DNA of 64,000 nucleotides from CAXXOZ01 sp963676435. Lineage in GTDB: Bacteria > Bacillota > Clostridia > Lachnospirales > Lachnospiraceae. The notes beneath the pieces were generated by a model, which was not told the DNA's origin, did not search any database, and worked only from the letters and a program-made list of their open reading frames with translations. Position numbers and translations under genes: made by a program. The first letter of the stretch is position 1, and every line of letters begins with the position of its first letter. This document shows positions 51,933 to 60,519 of this stretch, piece after piece. The stretch covers positions 62,001-126,000 of the forward strand of contig CAXXOZ010000013.1 of assembly GCA_963676435.2 (NCBI GenBank). The letters are read 5' to 3'.

Positions 51933-52495
51933 ACTTTTATACTTCTTACAAACATCTCATGTATTCTTTTATCATCTGTAAGCTCAGGATGGAAAGCAAA
52001 GGCAAACTGATTTTTATACTTTACACCTACGATATTTCCATCCACCTTTGAAAGCACTTCCACCCCATCTGAAATTTTTTCTATGTAAGGTGCTCTTATA
52101 AACTTCATGGGAAAACTGCCTATGCCTTTAACTTCTTCTTCCTTAAAAAAACTTCCCAACTGTCTTCCGTATGCATTTCTTTTTACCGTAACAGGCAGTG
52201 TGGCAAAATGCTGTTTATCATCATTACTTAAATTTTCAGCAAGTAATATAAGACCGGCGCAGGTTGCCAATACCGGCAACCCGCTTTCAATCTTTTCTTT
52301 AATTATGTAATACATATCCTGTTCTTTTAGAAGTTTTCCCTGAACGCTGCTTTCACCACCGGGAAGAATTAATGCATCAAATGGCCTTTCCAAATCTGAC
52401 TTTCGTCTGATTTCAAAATAATCTATTCCCATTTGCTTCATAATTTTAGCATGCTCAATAAATGCACCCTGTACAGCTAAAATTCCAACTGTCAT
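51929..52495 (-). CDS. pdxT: Pyridoxal 5'-phosphate synthase glutaminase subunit
   Basis: Class I glutaminase of 188 residues that supplies ammonia to PdxS. It has the N-terminal VGILAVQGAFIEH, the oxyanion loop LPGGESSVQGKLL, the catalytic Cys in PVLATCAGLILLA and the His-Glu pair in FAFHPELTDD. Length is standard. It follows pdxS by one base. The end overlaps the -35 box of the padR promoter, so read-through into padR is possible. Confidence 0.95.
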   Translation of the reverse strand: MTVGILAVQGAFIEHAKIMKQMGIDYFEIRRKSDLERPFDALILPGGESSVQGKLLKEQDMYYIIKEKIESGLPVLATCAGLILLAENLSNDDKQHFATLPVTVKRNAYGRQLGSFFKEEEVKGIGSFPMKFIRAPYIEKISDGVEVLSKVDGNIVGVKYKNQFAFAFHPELTDDKRIHEMFVRSIKV

Positions 52496-52496
52496 T

Positions 52497-53372
52497 TTAT
52501 TTACCTCTTTCTGCCATCAAAAGTTCTATTTCCTGTTCATTAATTCCAACCATTGCTTCACCAAGGTTTTCTGATAATTCAGCAATTAATTTTGCGTCAT
52601 TAAAATTTGTTACAGCTTTTACAATCGCTGCTGCTCTCTTTGCGGGATCGCCTGATTTAAAAATTCCTGACCCTACAAATACACCCTCAGCCCCAAGCTG
52701 CATCATTAAAGCTGCATCAGCAGGAGTAGCTACTCCACCGGCAGCAAAATTTACTACAGGTAGTCTTTTATTTTTATATACATATTCAACAAGTTCATAT
52801 GGAACTTGAAGTTCTTTTGCTTCATTAAATAATTCGTCTTCTCTCATTGATACAATTTTTGCTATCCCTTTATTCATGATTCTTAGATGTCTAACTGCCT
52901 GCACAACATCACCTGTACCAGGCTCACCTTTTGTTCTTATCATTGACGCACCTTCATTTATTCTTCTTAATGCTTCACCTAAATCTTTTGCTCCACACAC
53001 AAAAGGCACATTAAATGCTCTTTTATTTATATGATACAAGTCATCAGCTGGTGATAACACTTCACTTTCATCAATGTAATCAATTTCTATTGCTTCTAAA
53101 AGCTGAGCTTCAACAAAGTGACCTATTCTACATTTTGCCATAACAGGTATTGAAACTGTATCCTGTATTCCCTTTATCATTTTAGGGTCACTCATTCTTG
53201 ATACCCCTCCAACAGCTCTAATATCTGCGGGTATTCTCTCAAGAGCCATTACTGCACATGCTCCCGCTTCTTGGGCAATTCTGGCCTGCTCCGGTGTAGT
53301 GACATCCATAATAACTCCACCCTTTAACATTTGTGCTAATTCTTTGTTTAATTCATATCTTTTCTGTGACAT
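52497..53372 (-). CDS. pdxS: Pyridoxal 5'-phosphate synthase synthase subunit
   Basis: Barrel enzyme of 291 residues that makes PLP from ribose 5-phosphate, glyceraldehyde 3-phosphate and ammonia. Visible features are ELAQMLKGGVIMDVT with the first active Lys region, RMSDPKMIKGI, the second Lys in VAKCRIGHFVEAQLLE, VCGAKDLGEALRRI and VNFAAGGVATPADAALMMQLGAEGVFVGSGIF (in part). The start at 53372 follows GGAGG by six bases; a 324-residue frame extends through the regulatory region and is not supported. Forms a two-gene operon with pdxT, divergent from pdxR. Confidence 0.96.
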   Translation of the reverse strand: MSQKRYELNKELAQMLKGGVIMDVTTPEQARIAQEAGACAVMALERIPADIRAVGGVSRMSDPKMIKGIQDTVSIPVMAKCRIGHFVEAQLLEAIEIDYIDESEVLSPADDLYHINKRAFNVPFVCGAKDLGEALRRINEGASMIRTKGEPGTGDVVQAVRHLRIMNKGIAKIVSMREDELFNEAKELQVPYELVEYVYKNKRLPVVNFAAGGVATPADAALMMQLGAEGVFVGSGIFKSGDPAKRAAAIVKAVTNFNDAKLIAELSENLGEAMVGINEQEIELLMAERGK

Positions 53373-53432
53373 ATTTATTCCTCCAATATTTAAAATGTTT
53401 ACAAAAAACTTAAAAACTATTATAATAAATAT

Positions 53433-53476
53433 TGACCATATTAAAATACTCAGATTAATATTGTTTAGCATGGTCA
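53433..53476. promoter_or_regulatory. Inverted repeat between pdxS and pdxR
   Basis: TGACCAT (53433-53439) and ATGGTCA (53470-53476) are perfectly inverted with 30 bases between. The pdxS -10 (TATAAT on the minus strand, 53419-53424) has no good -35, as expected for an activator-dependent promoter. These are candidate PdxR sites. Confidence 0.55.
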
Positions 53477-53494
53477 GTTTGGAGGGTTAAATTA

Positions 53495-54895
53495 ATGCTT
53501 ACTTATTCTTTTACAGATATCGGCAATGATTCACTTTATGAATATTTATATAAATGTATAAAAAATGATATTTTAAATGGAACTTTATCATCAGGTACAA
53601 AACTGCCCTCAAAAAGATCATTTGCAGAAAATCTTGGTATAAGTACAATAACTATAGAAACTGCATATGCTCAATTAATGGCTGAAGGTTATATTTATTC
53701 CCTTCCTAAAAAAGGTTATTTTATAACTGACATTAAACTTGATAAAGAAACACTAAAGCCAATTCAAAAAACAGAGGATTTTTCTTTATCTCCTAAGTCA
53801 CCTGAATATTTTGCAGACTTTACAAGCAATCAGACTGAACCAGAAAATTTTCCTTTTTCAGTTTGGGCAAAGCTTTTAAGAGAAACTATAAGAGACAATA
53901 GTACCGATTTATTAAAAAATCCGCCTGCAGGTGGTATTTTAAACCTCAGGGAAGCTATATCTGAACACCTTTATGATTTCAGGGGAGTAAAAGTTTCACC
54001 GGATCAGATTATAGTAGGTGCAGGTACAGAATATCTATATGGTCTTTTAATTCAGCTACTTGGTTTTAACAAGAAATACTGTGTTGAAAATCCGGGATAC
54101 AAAAAAATATCACAGATATACGCAAGTAATAATGTAGAATGTGATTTTGTTAATATGGACAAAAATGGAGTTATTATAAACGATTTGGAAAGTACCAAAG
54201 CAGATGTTATACACATATCTCCTTCTCATCATTTTCCCTCTGGTATTGTTATGCCGATAAGCAGACGTTATGAATTATTAGGTTGGGCTTCAAAATCAGA
54301 TTCCAGATATATAATAGAGGATGATTATGATAGCGAATTTCGTCTTTCCGGTCAACCTATTCCTACCCTGCAAAGCATCGATGTTATGGAAAAAGTAATT
54401 TATATAAATACATTTACAAAAAGTCTTGCATCTACTGTAAGAATAAGTTATATGGTATTGCCAAAACATTTAGTAAAAGAATTCTATAATAGACTAAGTT
54501 TTTATTCTTGTACTGTTTCAAACTTTGAACAATATACTTTATCTAGGTTTATAAAAGAAGGATATTTTGAAAAGCATATAAACAGAATGCGTAACTTCTA
54601 TCACGGTAGAAGAGATGCTCTTTTAGAAGTAATTAAAAACAGCCCCTTGTCTTCCTATGTAAATATTTCAGAAGAAGACGCAGGACTTCATTTTTTAATG
54701 TATATTAATACAAAACTTTCAGATGACTTATTTTTGCAGCGGGTAAATAATAAAGGTATAAAACTTTCCAGTTTGTCCGGATATTATAGTAACCCACCAA
54801 AATCAACTGAACATCTTTTTATAATAAATTATTCATCAATTAAAACTAAGTGTATGGAAGAAGCCGTAAAAAGACTCTATGAGTGCTTATTATAA
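53495..54895 (+). CDS. pdxR: MocR/GabR-family regulator, probable PdxR
   Basis: A 466-residue regulator with an N-terminal GntR-type winged helix (about 1-75, LPSKRSFAENLGISTITIETAYAQL in part) and a C-terminal aminotransferase-like PLP-binding domain, with GTEYLYGLLIQLLG and the PLP-lysine region NTFTKSLASTVRISY. Members divergent from pdxST usually activate PLP synthesis when PLP is low, and PLP is probably the ligand here. GGAGGG precedes the ATG. It converges on thiM with a 19-bp overlap. Confidence 0.9.
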   Translation: MLTYSFTDIGNDSLYEYLYKCIKNDILNGTLSSGTKLPSKRSFAENLGISTITIETAYAQLMAEGYIYSLPKKGYFITDIKLDKETLKPIQKTEDFSLSPKSPEYFADFTSNQTEPENFPFSVWAKLLRETIRDNSTDLLKNPPAGGILNLREAISEHLYDFRGVKVSPDQIIVGAGTEYLYGLLIQLLGFNKKYCVENPGYKKISQIYASNNVECDFVNMDKNGVIINDLESTKADVIHISPSHHFPSGIVMPISRRYELLGWASKSDSRYIIEDDYDSEFRLSGQPIPTLQSIDVMEKVIYINTFTKSLASTVRISYMVLPKHLVKEFYNRLSFYSCTVSNFEQYTLSRFIKEGYFEKHINRMRNFYHGRRDALLEVIKNSPLSSYVNISEEDAGLHFLMYINTKLSDDLFLQRVNNKGIKLSSLSGYYSNPPKSTEHLFIINYSSIKTKCMEEAVKRLYECLL

Positions 54896-55689
54896 ATCTT
54901 TTTGATTTTTCTATATTCAAGATTAGAAACACAATCAATAAAATTTGTTTTAAATGTCATTATCCCCATTTTTTCTCTCCTGGTTTTCTTTGCAGCAATT
55001 TCACCGCATATAGCAAATATTATACATGCCTTTTTTACGGATTTAACACTATTTTCACTGCTTAGAAAAGCTCCAACAATTGATGAAAGCATGCATCCCG
55101 TACCACTTATCCTTGTCATTAATATATCTCCAAAACCAACTTTATATGTTTCCATTCCATCTGAAATAATGTCGGTCTCTCCTGATGCAACTACAATGCA
55201 ACCAAGTTTTTTACTAAGCCTGACTACATTTTTCTCAATTATCAACCTAGTTTCCTTTTTGTTAGAATTCACTCCTTTAACGGTATTTTGCTTTTCAACA
55301 AGTGCTGTGATTTCCGAAGCGTTCCCTCTAATACAGGTAGGAGTAATACTCTTCATAAGTTCAAAAAACATTTCTCTACGATATGAAATCCCCCCAACCC
55401 CTACAGGGTCGATAACAATGGGAATTCCTTTTTTTTCCGCTTCAATGCACCCCTCTTTTATAGCTTCGAAGTCATCTATAGCTCCAAAGTTGCATACAAA
55501 AGCACTACTATTTGAAACAACCTCTTCAACTTCTGAAATATTTTTTGCCATAATTGGAGATGCCCCGATTGCATGCAAAATATTTGCACAGTCATTTATT
55601 GTTACATTATTTGTAATACAATGTATCTGGAGATTAGACTCTTTTATTTTCAAATACTCTTTATATATTTTACGGGCTTCCGATTCCAT
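54877..55689 (-). CDS. thiM: Hydroxyethylthiazole kinase
   Basis: Phosphorylates the thiazole precursor of thiamine, allowing salvage. The 270-residue ribokinase-like protein begins like ThiM (IHCITNNVTINDCANILHAIGASP) and has GTGCMLSSIVGAFLS with the catalytic residue. Full length. It is the last gene of the thi operon and ends overlapping pdxR by 19 bp in convergent orientation. AGGT precedes the ATG, 11 bp after thiW. Confidence 0.94.
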   Translation of the reverse strand: MESEARKIYKEYLKIKESNLQIHCITNNVTINDCANILHAIGASPIMAKNISEVEEVVSNSSAFVCNFGAIDDFEAIKEGCIEAEKKGIPIVIDPVGVGGISYRREMFFELMKSITPTCIRGNASEITALVEKQNTVKGVNSNKKETRLIIEKNVVRLSKKLGCIVVASGETDIISDGMETYKVGFGDILMTRISGTGCMLSSIVGAFLSSENSVKSVKKACIIFAICGEIAAKKTRREKMGIMTFKTNFIDCVSNLEYRKIKKIYNKHS

Positions 55690-55699
55690 TATATCTACC

Positions 55700-56209
55700 T
55701 CAATTCAACTGACTTTTAGCCATTTTTATAAAACCTATCTTTTCCATAGATACCGTTAATACAATAGCAATAAACGTACCTGCACAGGTACTTATTAAAA
55801 ATGGAACGATAAAAGTAAATGCTGCAACAGCTTCATTCCCCATTATTATCTTTGCAATTGGATATGATAGCAAGGCTCCCAAAATACCTGTTCCAAATAT
55901 TTCTCCCAAATATGCAAAAGGTAATTTTTTACCATACTTATAAAGAATACCGGCCAGAAATGCACCGCACATACTACCTGGAAAAGCTAGCAATGTTCCG
56001 ATTCCAAGTAAATTTCTAATAAGACTTGATGTAAAAGCTGCTGCCAGACCATACCATGGTCCTAAAAATACTGCGCATATAATATTTATCAGGTGCTGTA
56101 TAGGTGCACATTTTGATCCAAATATAGGGAATGATATAAGTGAACCCACTACTGCTACTGCTGCCATAGCAGCGGTTAATGTTAATTTTCTTACATTTGT
56201 GTTTTTCAT
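55700..56209 (-). CDS. thiW: ThiW, thiazole precursor ECF transporter S component
   Basis: A 169-residue membrane protein with about six hydrophobic segments, matching the S component ThiW that captures the thiazole moiety of thiamine and uses shared ECF energising proteins located elsewhere. The sequence KLTLTAAMAAVAVVGSLISFP and the PIQHLINIICAVFLGPWYGL segment are typical. ATG 56209 follows AGGAG by six bases; a longer frame has no support. It lies beside thiM, the kinase for the imported thiazole, giving a complete salvage pair. Confidence 0.9.
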   Translation of the reverse strand: MKNTNVRKLTLTAAMAAVAVVGSLISFPIFGSKCAPIQHLINIICAVFLGPWYGLAAAFTSSLIRNLLGIGTLLAFPGSMCGAFLAGILYKYGKKLPFAYLGEIFGTGILGALLSYPIAKIIMGNEAVAAFTFIVPFLISTCAGTFIAIVLTVSMEKIGFIKMAKSQLN

Positions 56210-56234
56210 AATAAACTCCTTTTTCTTATCCCTC

Positions 56235-57020
56235 TTACAATTCAATTGCAAATCCATGATTTACGGGGCCGTTTCCTTGTCCTAAATTAAGTCCGGCTTC
56301 AAGTGTACCTGAAATATATTTTTTTGCATTTTTAACTGCTTCTTCAATTTTAATTCCTTTTGCCAGATTAGATGCTATCGCACTTGACAACGTACATCCC
56401 GTTCCATGTGTATTATCTGTATCTATTCTTTTCCCATATAACCACATGTATTTATCATTTAAAAAAAGTAAGTCATCCGCATTATCAGTACTATGTCCTC
56501 CCTTTATTAAAACAAAACACCCATAACGTTTATAAAGTTCCTTAGCAGACTTAAGCATTTCCTTTTTATTTGAAATTTTCTTTTTAATTAATGTTTCAGC
56601 CTCAGGAATGTTTGGAGTAATTAATGTTGCAAGAGGTAATAATTCGTTTTTTAATATTTCCATGGCATCTTCTTTTAAAAGTTTTGAACCACTAGTTGAA
56701 ATCATAACAGGGTCAACAACAATATTCTTAGCATCATAATATTTTAATTTTTTTACAATTGATAAAATATTTTCTTTCGAAGATAGCATGCCTGTTTTTA
56801 CTGCATCAGGATAGATATCCGTAAAAATACTATCCAGCTGCGTCTCTAAAAACTTTGAATTCACCTCCATGATATCTTTTACGCCGGTAGTATTCTGTGC
56901 GGTCAAAGACGTAATTGCACTCATGGCATAAACTCCATGAGCAATCATAGTCTTTATATCTGCCTGTATACCGGCGCCTCCGCTGGAATCACTTCCTGCG
57001 ATTGTTAATGCTGTTTTCAT
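56235..57020 (-). CDS. thiD: Hydroxymethylpyrimidine/phosphomethylpyrimidine kinase
   Basis: Ribokinase-family enzyme of 261 residues that phosphorylates HMP twice. It shows ALTIAGSDSSGGAGIQADIKT, TSLTAQNTTGV and the catalytic DTDNTHGTGCTLSSAIASNL. AAGGAG precedes the ATG at 57020; a six-residue longer frame is less supported. It ends overlapping the start region of thiW by none, with a short gap, and completes the HMP branch with thiC in the same transcript. Confidence 0.94.
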   Translation of the reverse strand: MKTALTIAGSDSSGGAGIQADIKTMIAHGVYAMSAITSLTAQNTTGVKDIMEVNSKFLETQLDSIFTDIYPDAVKTGMLSSKENILSIVKKLKYYDAKNIVVDPVMISTSGSKLLKEDAMEILKNELLPLATLITPNIPEAETLIKKKISNKKEMLKSAKELYKRYGCFVLIKGGHSTDNADDLLFLNDKYMWLYGKRIDTDNTHGTGCTLSSAIASNLAKGIKIEEAVKNAKKYISGTLEAGLNLGQGNGPVNHGFAIEL

Positions 57021-57093
57021 AATTTCTCCTTTTCGCATTAATTTTATATAGCGACCTAAGGTGGTGCCCCCAATCTGCCGCTCATTATTTTGA

Positions 57094-57729
57094 CTAAATA
57101 ATTAATTCTGCTTTTCTTTTTAATTTTCTTGATGCTTTTTCAATGTTTTTCTCTGCAAAAATACCGCTTACAACGGCTATTCCTGATATACCGGTATTTT
57201 TAAGTTTTTTAACATTTTTCTTATTAATACCGCCTATAGCCACAACTGGTATTTTTACATTTTCTGTTATTTCTTTTAAAGTTCTTAAATCCATGCTAAG
57301 GGTATTTAACTTTGTCTTACTTCCAAACACTGCTCCACTACCGATGTAATCGGCCTCTTCATTTTGAGCCTGAATAGCCTGCTTTATTGTCTTAGCTGTT
57401 GCTCCTATTATCTTTTCTTTGCCTAATAATCTTCTTGCTTCCTTTACTGCAAAATCTAATTGCCCCAGATGAACTCCATCAGCCTCTATTTCAATAGCTA
57501 TCTCAATGTTGTCATTTACTATAAAAGGAACTTTATATTTCTTACAAACTTCTTTAATCTTAATTGCCTGTTTCAGCATTTCATTATAATTAAGCTCCTT
57601 TTCCCGGTACTGAATAAATGTTGCCCCACCGAGTATTGCTTTTTCAACATGTACTTCAAGTTTTTCACTACCTATCCACGAAGAATCCGTAACTGCATAT
57701 AATATTAAATCTTCTTTTTTTAATTTCAT
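57094..57729 (-). CDS. thiE: Thiamine phosphate synthase
   Basis: Couples HMP diphosphate with thiazole phosphate to thiamine phosphate. The 211-residue barrel has FIQYREKELNY, VPFIVNDNIEIAIEIEADGVHLGQ, GATAKT and GSGAVFGSKTK, then VAIGGINKKNV and GIAVVSGIF. AGGAG precedes the ATG, 7 bp after thiC. A 55-bp spacer with a short GC-rich patch separates it from thiD. Confidence 0.94.
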   Translation of the reverse strand: MKLKKEDLILYAVTDSSWIGSEKLEVHVEKAILGGATFIQYREKELNYNEMLKQAIKIKEVCKKYKVPFIVNDNIEIAIEIEADGVHLGQLDFAVKEARRLLGKEKIIGATAKTIKQAIQAQNEEADYIGSGAVFGSKTKLNTLSMDLRTLKEITENVKIPVVAIGGINKKNVKKLKNTGISGIAVVSGIFAEKNIEKASRKLKRKAELII

Positions 57730-57736
57730 AAAACTC

Positions 57737-59047
57737 CTATAAGATATCTATGTGTTCTCCTGCCAAAGCTTTGTTCATGCTTCTCACGGCGCAGAACTTT
57801 CCACACATACTACATGTTTCACTATGATCCTTTTCAGGGCTTCTACTGTCTCTTATTGCTTTTGCAGTTTCTGGATCTAAAGCACATTCAAACTGCATAT
57901 CCCAATCAAGATTCCTTCTTGCATCAGACATTTTGTCATCTATATCTCTTGCACCTTTTATTCCTTTTGCAATGTCGGCAGCATGAGCAGCAATTTTTGT
58001 TGCAATAATTCCCTGCTTTACATCTTCTACATTTGGAAGTGCCAAATGTTCTGCAGGAGTTACGTAGCAAAGAAAAGCTGCTCCATTCATAGCCGCTACC
58101 GCTCCACCTATTGCTGCAGTTATATGATCATACCCTGGTGCTATATCCGTAACAAGAGGTCCCAGCACATAAAATGGTGCTCCCATACATATACTTTTTT
58201 GAATTTCCATGTTTGCTGCAACTTGATTTAACGGAACATGACCAGGACCTTCAACCATAACTTGAACATTATGTTCCCATGCTCTTTTTGTTAGTTCTCC
58301 TAATATAACTAATTCCTCTATTTGACAAACATCTGTAGCATCTGCAAGACACCCCGGACGACATGCATCTCCAAGGGAAATAGTTACGTCATATTCTTCG
58401 CAAATATCCAAGATTTCATCATAGTATTCATAAAAAGGGTTTTCATTTCCTGTCATACTCATCCATGCAAAAACAAGGCTTCCTCCTCTACTTACTATGT
58501 TCATTTTTCTTTTATGTTTTCTTATCTGCTCTATTGTTTTTCTAGTAATACCACAATGAACAGTAACAAAGTCAACACCATCCTGAGCATGAAGCCTCAC
58601 AACATCAATAAAATCTTTCGCAGTAAGAGTTGCTAAATCTCTTTGATAGTGTATTACGCTGTCATAAACAGGTACTGTTCCAATCATTGCTGGACATTCC
58701 ATAGCAAGTTTTTGTCGAAATGGTTGTGTATTGCCATGACTAGATAAGTCCATAATAGCATCTGCTCCAAGATTAATTGCACTCATAACTTTTTGTGCCT
58801 CAATATTATAATCTTTGCAATCTCTTGAAACACCAAGATTAACATTTACTTTTGTTCTTAACATACTGCCAACGCCTTCAGGATTTATGCATTTATGATT
58901 TTTATTGGCACATATTACAATTTTCCCTTCAGATACAAGTTTTACTAATTCACCTATATCCATATTTTCTTTTTTAGCAACTACTTCCATTTCTTTTGTT
59001 ATGATGCCTTTTCTTGCCGCATCCATTTGTGTTGTATATCCTCTCAT
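57737..59047 (-). CDS. thiC: Phosphomethylpyrimidine synthase
   Basis: Radical SAM enzyme of 436 residues that rearranges AIR into HMP phosphate. It has the family-wide GVGSMLRTKVNVNLG, the central VEGPGHVPLN and ITAAIGGAVAAMNGAAFLCYVTPAEH, and the C-terminal cluster motif CSMCGKFC (CxxCxxxxC). The start at 59047 follows GGAGG; the longer frame begins inside that site. It is the first gene of the thi operon and follows the TPP riboswitch. Confidence 0.97.
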   Translation of the reverse strand: MRGYTTQMDAARKGIITKEMEVVAKKENMDIGELVKLVSEGKIVICANKNHKCINPEGVGSMLRTKVNVNLGVSRDCKDYNIEAQKVMSAINLGADAIMDLSSHGNTQPFRQKLAMECPAMIGTVPVYDSVIHYQRDLATLTAKDFIDVVRLHAQDGVDFVTVHCGITRKTIEQIRKHKRKMNIVSRGGSLVFAWMSMTGNENPFYEYYDEILDICEEYDVTISLGDACRPGCLADATDVCQIEELVILGELTKRAWEHNVQVMVEGPGHVPLNQVAANMEIQKSICMGAPFYVLGPLVTDIAPGYDHITAAIGGAVAAMNGAAFLCYVTPAEHLALPNVEDVKQGIIATKIAAHAADIAKGIKGARDIDDKMSDARRNLDWDMQFECALDPETAKAIRDSRSPEKDHSETCSMCGKFCAVRSMNKALAGEHIDIL

Positions 59048-59077
59048 GATTTCCTCCAAGTATTAAAATATTCTGTT

Positions 59078-59122
59078 TAAAAATGTAAAAAACCCAGATC
59101 AAAATATAAATGACCTGAGTTT
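59078..59122 (-). terminator. Second terminator-like hairpin in the thi leader
   Basis: A 12-pair stem with wobbles, AAACTCAGGTCA against TGATCTGGGTTT, is followed on the minus strand by TTTTTTACATTTTT. It is the terminator nearest thiC. Confidence 0.8.
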
Positions 59123-59138
59123 ATAACTGGCATATTCT

Positions 59139-59179
59139 GTTTTCAAAAAGAAAGCGAATACACCGTAAAGTATATTCGC
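59139..59179 (-). terminator. First terminator-like hairpin in the thi leader
   Basis: GCGAATA against TATTCGC (7 bp) around a 12-base loop, followed on the minus strand by TTTCTTTTTG. It lies between the TPP aptamer and the second hairpin. Confidence 0.72.
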
Positions 59180-59204
59180 CTTAAAACACAATTAATATAG
59201 CGCT

Positions 59205-59292
59205 TATATATCCCTACGTTGGCATTATCCAAATCAGGTTATGGGTCTAGACAAAACAGTCTACTCTCAGCCAACTTAAGTTAGCCCCCCGT
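59205..59292 (-). promoter_or_regulatory. TPP riboswitch (THI element)
   Basis: The minus strand has GGGGGGCTAAC, then GGCTGAGAGTAGACTG, GACCCATAACCTGATTTGGATAATGCCAACGTAGGGA in part, covering the conserved CTGAGA and ACCTGA-x-GGATAATGCCAACG blocks of the TPP aptamer. It stands upstream of thiC, with two terminator-like hairpins following, so high TPP should stop transcription. The 283-bp interval between thiC and the next gene is explained by this leader. Confidence 0.96.
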
Positions 59293-59307
59293 TTTCAATT
59301 ATTGTTT

Positions 59308-59335
59308 ATTATACATTAAAAATAATAATTTTCAA
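59308..59335 (-). promoter_or_regulatory. Promoter of the thiamine operon
   Basis: TTGAAA (59330-59335) and TATAAT (59308-59313) with a 16-bp spacer, about 15 bases before the TPP aptamer and 8 bases after the stop codon of the upstream gene. Confidence 0.75.
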
Positions 59336-59342
59336 GTTTTTT

Positions 59343-60467
59343 TTAAGTTTTTATTACACTAACTTGATTTCCACCATTATTTTTTGATGTATACATTGCA
59401 GCATCTGCAGCTTTTAGCATCTCATCGGATGACTTTATTTTATCACTTATTGTAGCAATACCTATGCTTAAAGAAGGTTTCCAATATTTTATTATATTTT
59501 CATCTGGTTCACTTTGATATTTATTAATTAAGTTCTTACCAATACCTTCTGCTTCTTTCTCGTTACAATGAAGACAAATAATTAAAAATTCGTCTCCTCC
59601 TAATCTACATGCGATATCAGTTTTTCTTATACTATTTTTTAAAAAATCAGCAACCCACTTTAATACAAAGTCACCTTTTTCATGCCCAAAATTGTCGTTA
59701 ACACCCTTAAATTTATCAGCATCTACATAAATGAGTGAAAAGTGTACCTTATATCTATTCCAGTTATATATCTGCTTTTCAATTTCCATTATTACAAACC
59801 TTCTGTTATATAGTCCTGTTAATTCATCAACAAGAGAAAGTTTTTCTAATTTTGTATTTGCATCTGTTAGCTCTTTTGTTCGATTTATAACTTTTTCTTC
59901 TAATTCCTTATTTTTTTGCTCAAGCTCTATATTTTTTTCAGAAACTAAATTATACAAAGCTTTTAGGGCTTTTAAAAGTGGTTCAGTATTTGATTCAACC
60001 ACCTGCTCTTCTTTTTCATATGCTTCTTTAGGAGTTAACTTTTTATCTATAATACCATCTAGTTGCCTAAAAAGACTTTTATCTGTATTTAATATGTGAT
60101 ATGCCAACCACCTTATTAAATATTCGACAAAGTCTTTGACTTTAACTTCATCTCTAAGCCAAGATAAATCACTTCCTAGATTTTCTATTTGTTTAATAAA
60201 GTACTTATGTATTTCCTTATGTTTTTTTGTGTGTCTAGAATCCACCAAGTACATGTCCATTAGCTTTTCTTCTGATTTGAAATGTTCAATTGTATAGTTT
60301 GAGAGTTGTGAATTAATATCTTCTAGTTTTTTTATCGATTCTTCGTCTTTGCCCAAATTTATTTTCATTAATTCATTGATAAGAGCCACTAAACTATAGT
60401 GTTGATTGTCTATTTTTTTATTTCCTGTTTCAAAATCCTTATCCCATTCAAAATATAAATTTGACAT
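59343..60467 (-). CDS. Bacteriohemerythrin-GGDEF diguanylate cyclase
   Basis: A 374-residue soluble sensor. Residues 1-135 form a hemerythrin domain with the diiron ligands expected at His23, His62, Glu66, His83, His87, His124 and Asp129 (EHFKSEE, HKEIH, WLAYHILNTD). A long coiled-coil (about 160-200) joins it to a GGDEF domain with RLGGDEFLIICLH. Such proteins change cyclic di-GMP output when the diiron site binds oxygen or is reoxidised, so this is probably an O2 or redox sensor. Transcribed alone. Confidence 0.93.
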   Translation of the reverse strand: MSNLYFEWDKDFETGNKKIDNQHYSLVALINELMKINLGKDEESIKKLEDINSQLSNYTIEHFKSEEKLMDMYLVDSRHTKKHKEIHKYFIKQIENLGSDLSWLRDEVKVKDFVEYLIRWLAYHILNTDKSLFRQLDGIIDKKLTPKEAYEKEEQVVESNTEPLLKALKALYNLVSEKNIELEQKNKELEEKVINRTKELTDANTKLEKLSLVDELTGLYNRRFVIMEIEKQIYNWNRYKVHFSLIYVDADKFKGVNDNFGHEKGDFVLKWVADFLKNSIRKTDIACRLGGDEFLIICLHCNEKEAEGIGKNLINKYQSEPDENIIKYWKPSLSIGIATISDKIKSSDEMLKAADAAMYTSKNNGGNQVSVIKT

Positions 60468-60519
60468 AGCATACCTCTCCTAGCTATTTTTTTATAAATA
60501 TATTATATACCTACAATCA

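Noticed and set aside
54902..55759. Long open frame on the plus strand opposite thiM and the end of thiW
   Set aside because: It mirrors a well-supported thiM, has no ribosome site or recognisable domain, and its content fits antisense of a coding region.
57094..59047. Open frames opposite thiC and thiE
   Set aside because: They are antisense to conserved enzymes and lack ribosome sites.
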